Source of the DNA: Tyto alba
Taxonomy: Eukaryota > Chordata > Aves > Strigiformes > Tytonidae
Assembly (NCBI RefSeq): GCF_018691265.1
Contig: NW_024881316.1
Coordinates: 6,534,819 to 6,598,818 of the forward strand
Length of the DNA: 64,000 nt
Direction of reading: 5' to 3'
Under the pieces are notes generated by a model, which was given only the letters and a program-made list of their open reading frames with translations, was not told where the DNA came from and made no database searches. Made by a program: the position numbers and the translations under genes. This document shows positions 59,736-64,000 of the stretch, piece after piece (position 1 is the stretch's first letter; each line of letters starts with the position of its first letter).

Positions 59736-62700
59736 TTGAGGAAAAAAAATCAGCTGCTTTGCAAATTCCTATTATTTATGGGAATTCTTAAAGAATACAT
59801 AAAATTCTCATATTTTAGAGATTTATATTTTATACAATCATATCTATTTAGTATTGTCTTCTGACAAAGGAGGATAAAAGGACTGCAAATAGGTAACAAA
59901 AACTAGATAGATTTTTTGGTATTTCTCTAATGTAACCTTGCATGAGAATCAAATCCTGTCCAAATTACTTTTGTGATATGTAGATGCCATAAATAACATG
60001 ATGGAAAAGGGACTGATCTCTTTCTCTCTCCTTTGAATGAGGATATGTTGTAATCAGAAAGAATAGTATATTACCAAAACCACTTTTTCTTCTCTCTTGG
60101 AGATGAAGATCTTGGACCAAGAACACACCCAACCATTGACAAGAAAGTTTCTGAGGCTACTGTACCTCTGCCCTTTAGAAATAACAACATCAAATATCCA
60201 GAAGTCCAGGAGAAGCCATTTTTCTCTCCTATAACCTCTCACAACTTGCTAGCACAGTGTTTTAGTTATACTTGGGCTAACTGTTCACAATTAGACCTTC
60301 AGAAAAATATACACATGTTCCTCTGATAAAGTTGAGAACACTTCAGGCCCTGTTCCAGAAATAGGATTCAAAGTACTTTCCGTCTTTCAAGCATTATCAG
60401 AAAACAAATGTTTGTAAACAGTGGGTAGCAGGTAAATGAGGAAGGAGGGAAGTCAATGACAACACAAATTTAAAGACTACATCTTGCTAAAAAATTGATA
60501 CAAATGAAAAAAATATGAATTTCATGAAAGGAGGGAATCAAATTAATTTCCATATTCATGTTTAGACATGTATCCTTTCATAATGGTATAAGAAACTTCA
60601 ATTTCCACGGGTGGTAATGGAAATTCTTACATTGTTGCTCAACACTTTGACGGGTGTTGCCTTGAGCTATTGAGCCTACACATTTCCACACAGTTACAGA
60701 CTAAGGGTTGGAATTTGCTTAGGAAAGGTGACTCATTGTGTAGTTATAGTTCTAGCCACAAACAAGAAGACAGAATGACTTCCAAATGCCAGTCTTTCAG
60801 TCATTAGCAAAACACTTAAAAATTAAAAGAAAGTCTGCAATATTGTACTGATATTACTTCCCCCCCCCCCCCCATGGCTTACATACTGTACTTTTCTCGT
60901 TTCCTTATGAACTTGAAATGCTTGCTCTAAAGACTCTTTTTAACATTGTGTGAGTTTAGCACAAAAGGACCACACCCCCTAGTTAAGATCTTCAGGGAGA
61001 ACTGGTGACAACAGATTAATGGAGTTGTTGCAAGGAAGGAAACTATGCTCAGCTGCTAATTTTGAGGGAAGTCCAGCTGAACCTGCTGATTCCAAGTAGC
61101 CACTGAGCCTGGCTTTGACTAAAACAAAAGAGGTAACTGCAGTTATTTTTTCCTGTCCCCCAGAGATCACTCAGTTGAAGTACATATATACAAAATCTTC
61201 CTGCTGTGATAAACAGAGATCTCATGCAGGTGTGGACTCAATAGGTATTGCTAATCAATGCAATTTCTCTGCAGTCAATGAAGCTATGCCAATTTGCACT
61301 GGAATTCTGCTTCATATTTAGATGTTCCTTGTTGGTGGCTGATCTGTAAACCGAAGGACTAATCTGTCTTGACGATACTTCACATTTATACTTTGTTATA
61401 CCACAGAAGTCTGGGGCTTTTTAATCAGCCAAATGTTAGGATGCACTTCAGATATCCTCCAGAACAGCAGCTGCATTTTGCCTTTGATTTACCACAGTCT
61501 CCAACAAATAATTAAGATCAATTGCTAGGGGATAAGGAGAGAGCCAACATATAAAATGTTAATTACAAAGGAAATATTAGTGAAATTCTGTACCATCTGC
61601 ATGTTGGACATTTCTGAATCTGGTCCTATATCCCTCTGTATAGAATGGACTTTTCACTTGGTGGCCATATGGAGGAAGGGAGATGTTGTAAATGAAAAGG
61701 TAACACAAGGATGAACGAAAAGAGGTGTAACAACTAACAGGCCACCTACACAAGTTGGATCTGCTCTCACCATGCAGGGAGGATTCATATGACCAGCACT
61801 GACGTAGCAGATAAACTGACATCAGTACTGACCTTTCAAAATGACAGGAGAAACTTTTTCACTTTAAAATAACATTTCCAGTGCACCAAATATACAGCAG
61901 ATTTCTTTCAATATCAACACTGCAAAAAAGGTCTTTTGATACATTTCTTACTTTTGCTATGTTGGAAAAATATCTTGGACTTAGAGCCCTTTGAAAATAA
62001 AGACAAGAAGTTCAATAATATATCACCTGAAGGCATAAATTAGCATATTATGGTTCCTGCTAAGAAAATTATGATATTTGAGAACTGTTTTCTACTTTGT
62101 CATAGATAATATTTTAGAGCCAACAGACAATAGTGAGGCAAGGTCCATGTTGCTGAACTCAACTCTTATTCTGTAGTCACTTCAAGTTTTGTAACATCAT
62201 TAAAAGACTTAATAACTTCTGATTTACTAGTTTAGTCCCATTGAGAACAATGAGACAAGCTGTAGAGTTAGCAACATTCAAGAAATCCAGGTTGGATCAC
62301 TACCAGCAACCATGGCCCTGTAATAGTACACTGAATTGATGCTCCCACAAAGCAGCTCATTCATTTTCACAACAGCTTGATGGATGTTGTTTTTTTGATT
62401 AAGTGGGAGAGTGTGAAGAACACTGCCTACGACAATGCTGCTGGGACAGACCTCAAAAGTTAATACTCATAAGAGTGGGGAGTGTATTTGTATAGTTGGG
62501 TCCCATTTCTCTGGCCAAACCAACCACCTAAGAGTTTGAAATTATGCTGATTTTCTCTTTTCCCAATGTCCTGTCTAGACATTTTGATTTGAAGTGTTCT
62601 CATTACAGAACTACCACCTTATAGGAAGCCACAGATACCATGCATACAGTGTGCTGACCTGTGCGGACAGACAATGATTAACAAAGAAGAAATGGGGAAA

Positions 62701-64000
62701 AGGTGGTTTTGAAATGTGATCATTGGGCAGAAGGAAGACAAGCTTAACAAGTCACTATACGTTAGTAAGGACCTAGAACCTAAAATGTAGGGAATTATTT
62801 TTAGGACAAGGTAACTAAAAGAGTGTCATGAATTGAGGATAAGAGTTTCTCAGCATCATTCACTGATCAGAGAAGAGACTGAGCCATCACAAACTTCTGA
62901 TGCAAAAAATTCCTACTTAAGCAACCCAGCAAGCAGAAAATATTGACACATAGAAGCAAAAGGATGGTATTTCTTAATGGCCCATTCTTTACTTTTTTCT
63001 TTTAAATAAGGTTCAACCATCTGTACTTCACAGCCAAGACGTTCAGCTCATATTCACAGGCTATTGTGTCTACTTATTTTTATTGACCTTAGAGAGAGCC
63101 AGCAACTGGTAGCTTTTGTCAGAACTGTGTAGTTTTCTTGCATGTAGGTGCCGTAATGGTTGCAATACCTGACTTAATCAGTTGGATGTTTCACTGTGCA
63201 TCCTAGCACTTACATCTTTCTGCAAAACTTGGTATGCATCAGCTTTGTCAATTCAAACAGCTGACAAATGTTCCTCATTTAGTTACACCTTTCCCCAAAC
63301 TCTCATTGTAACCTGAGAACTTCTGTGCATTCCCATAACTGAATAAAGAATTCACTTATAAAGTAAAATATACACTGATGGCTGAAACACAGCAATGAAT
63401 GATTAAGAGAAAGAGACGGTTTCAGTGGAAAGTAACATACATTGAAGAGGCTTGTATCAGCCACAACATGGTCAAACATTTATTATGAGGAATTAATTGA
63501 CAAGGAGAACAATAGCAACTAACAATGCAAGGAGAGATGAAGCTCTCTCTGTAGCTTCTGGTATGGCCCCTTTAGGGGTTTAACTGAGGGTAGCTGCTAA
63601 AAGGTCACAGGCAGAGTCTAATGTCTAGGGCCTCTTTTGCATTTATACCCCCTCCCCCCAAGGAAAGAAATTATGCTCCAAGAAGTGGTTACAAAAAATG
63701 AAAACAAAACACAAGGACTTGCAAATGCAGTAAGTTTTACAGTTACCGGTGCAACTACAACTGATGATTTATTTTTATGTACCATGCCTGCTAAACACAA
63801 ACAATTATCTTATACAGTTCACAAGTGTATATATATAAATTTCAGAATTATTATGGAGCTAATTTTAGAAAACTGTATTGTTAACAGTTCTTTTAACAGC
63901 TCTATATGAAAACAGAAGGGTAACGCAAGTGTTGATTTCAGGTCAAATAGTGCTGGACCAGGTTTATTTTAATTTCAAATTATTTTACTTAATTTACTTG
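59736..64000. other. AT-rich non-coding DNA
   Basis: The last 4.3 kb holds no recognised gene or repeat family. A C14 run is at 60860-60873 and a short C-rich stretch at about 63649-63659. Open frames up to 90 codons lack domains. Confidence 0.5.
60860..60873. repeat. C14 homopolymer
   Basis: Fourteen consecutive C residues preceded by atattactt. Second such run in the last 11 kb. Confidence 0.9.

Noticed and set aside
62225..62265. Palindromic repeat based on tcccattgagaacaatgaga
   Set aside because: Only one mirrored word; may be chance.
1..64000. CRISPR arrays, bacterial operons, rRNA
   Set aside because: No regularly spaced repeats or prokaryotic signals; base composition and repeats are vertebrate.

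Overview
This window looks like non-coding vertebrate DNA, most likely from a bird. It is AT-rich, stop codons are dense in all six frames, and I recognise no protein-coding exon, rRNA or tRNA gene. The bird call rests on two long terminal repeats of a sequence type I recognise as a common avian ERVL-like family (26467-26840 and 29786-30260). It also rests on heavily decayed relics of amniote repeats: CR1 LINEs, MIR-type SINEs, a tRNA-derived palindromic repeat and short palindromic repeats. Recent SINEs are absent. A crocodilian or turtle is the main alternative. Those genomes normally carry better preserved copies of the same CR1 and palindromic families, so I think it less likely.

Layout. 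From 1 to 5.5 kb there is AT-rich non-coding DNA with one GC-rich patch at 1.0-1.4 kb. An antisense CR1 reverse-transcriptase relic fills 5.5-6.8 kb. Unique-looking DNA with blocks that resemble conserved non-coding elements runs from 6.8 to 13.6 kb, followed by two MIR relics (13.6-14.2 kb). A complex block lies at 15.6-15.9 kb and a CpG-richer patch at 16.9-17.3 kb. Just after that patch is a full match to the CTCF consensus. Between 18 and 26 kb are a palindromic repeat, two tRNA-derived repeat relics, a CpG-containing block (23.2-23.5 kb) and a diverged tandem duplication with an AP-1-type site at the same place in each copy (24.0-24.5 kb). The two LTRs lie at 26.5-30.3 kb. From 30 to 48 kb the DNA is mostly AT-rich, with a second CR1 relic at 38.5-39.0 kb and a hairpin at 46.7 kb. 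A CpG-rich pair of patches lies at 48.7-49.5 kb, and a complex block with a perfect X-box-like palindrome at 50.3-50.8 kb. From 53 to 64 kb there is a GC-rich stretch ending in a C homopolymer, a MIR relic, and otherwise AT-rich DNA.

No genes here can be said to work together. If the window has a function, it is probably regulatory: an intergenic desert or long intron holding distal enhancers, a possible CTCF anchor and LTR-derived promoter sequence. I saw no previously undescribed gene system. Conservation statements are impressions from sequence texture and were not measured. Repeat identifications rest on remembered consensus sequences, not on a database search.
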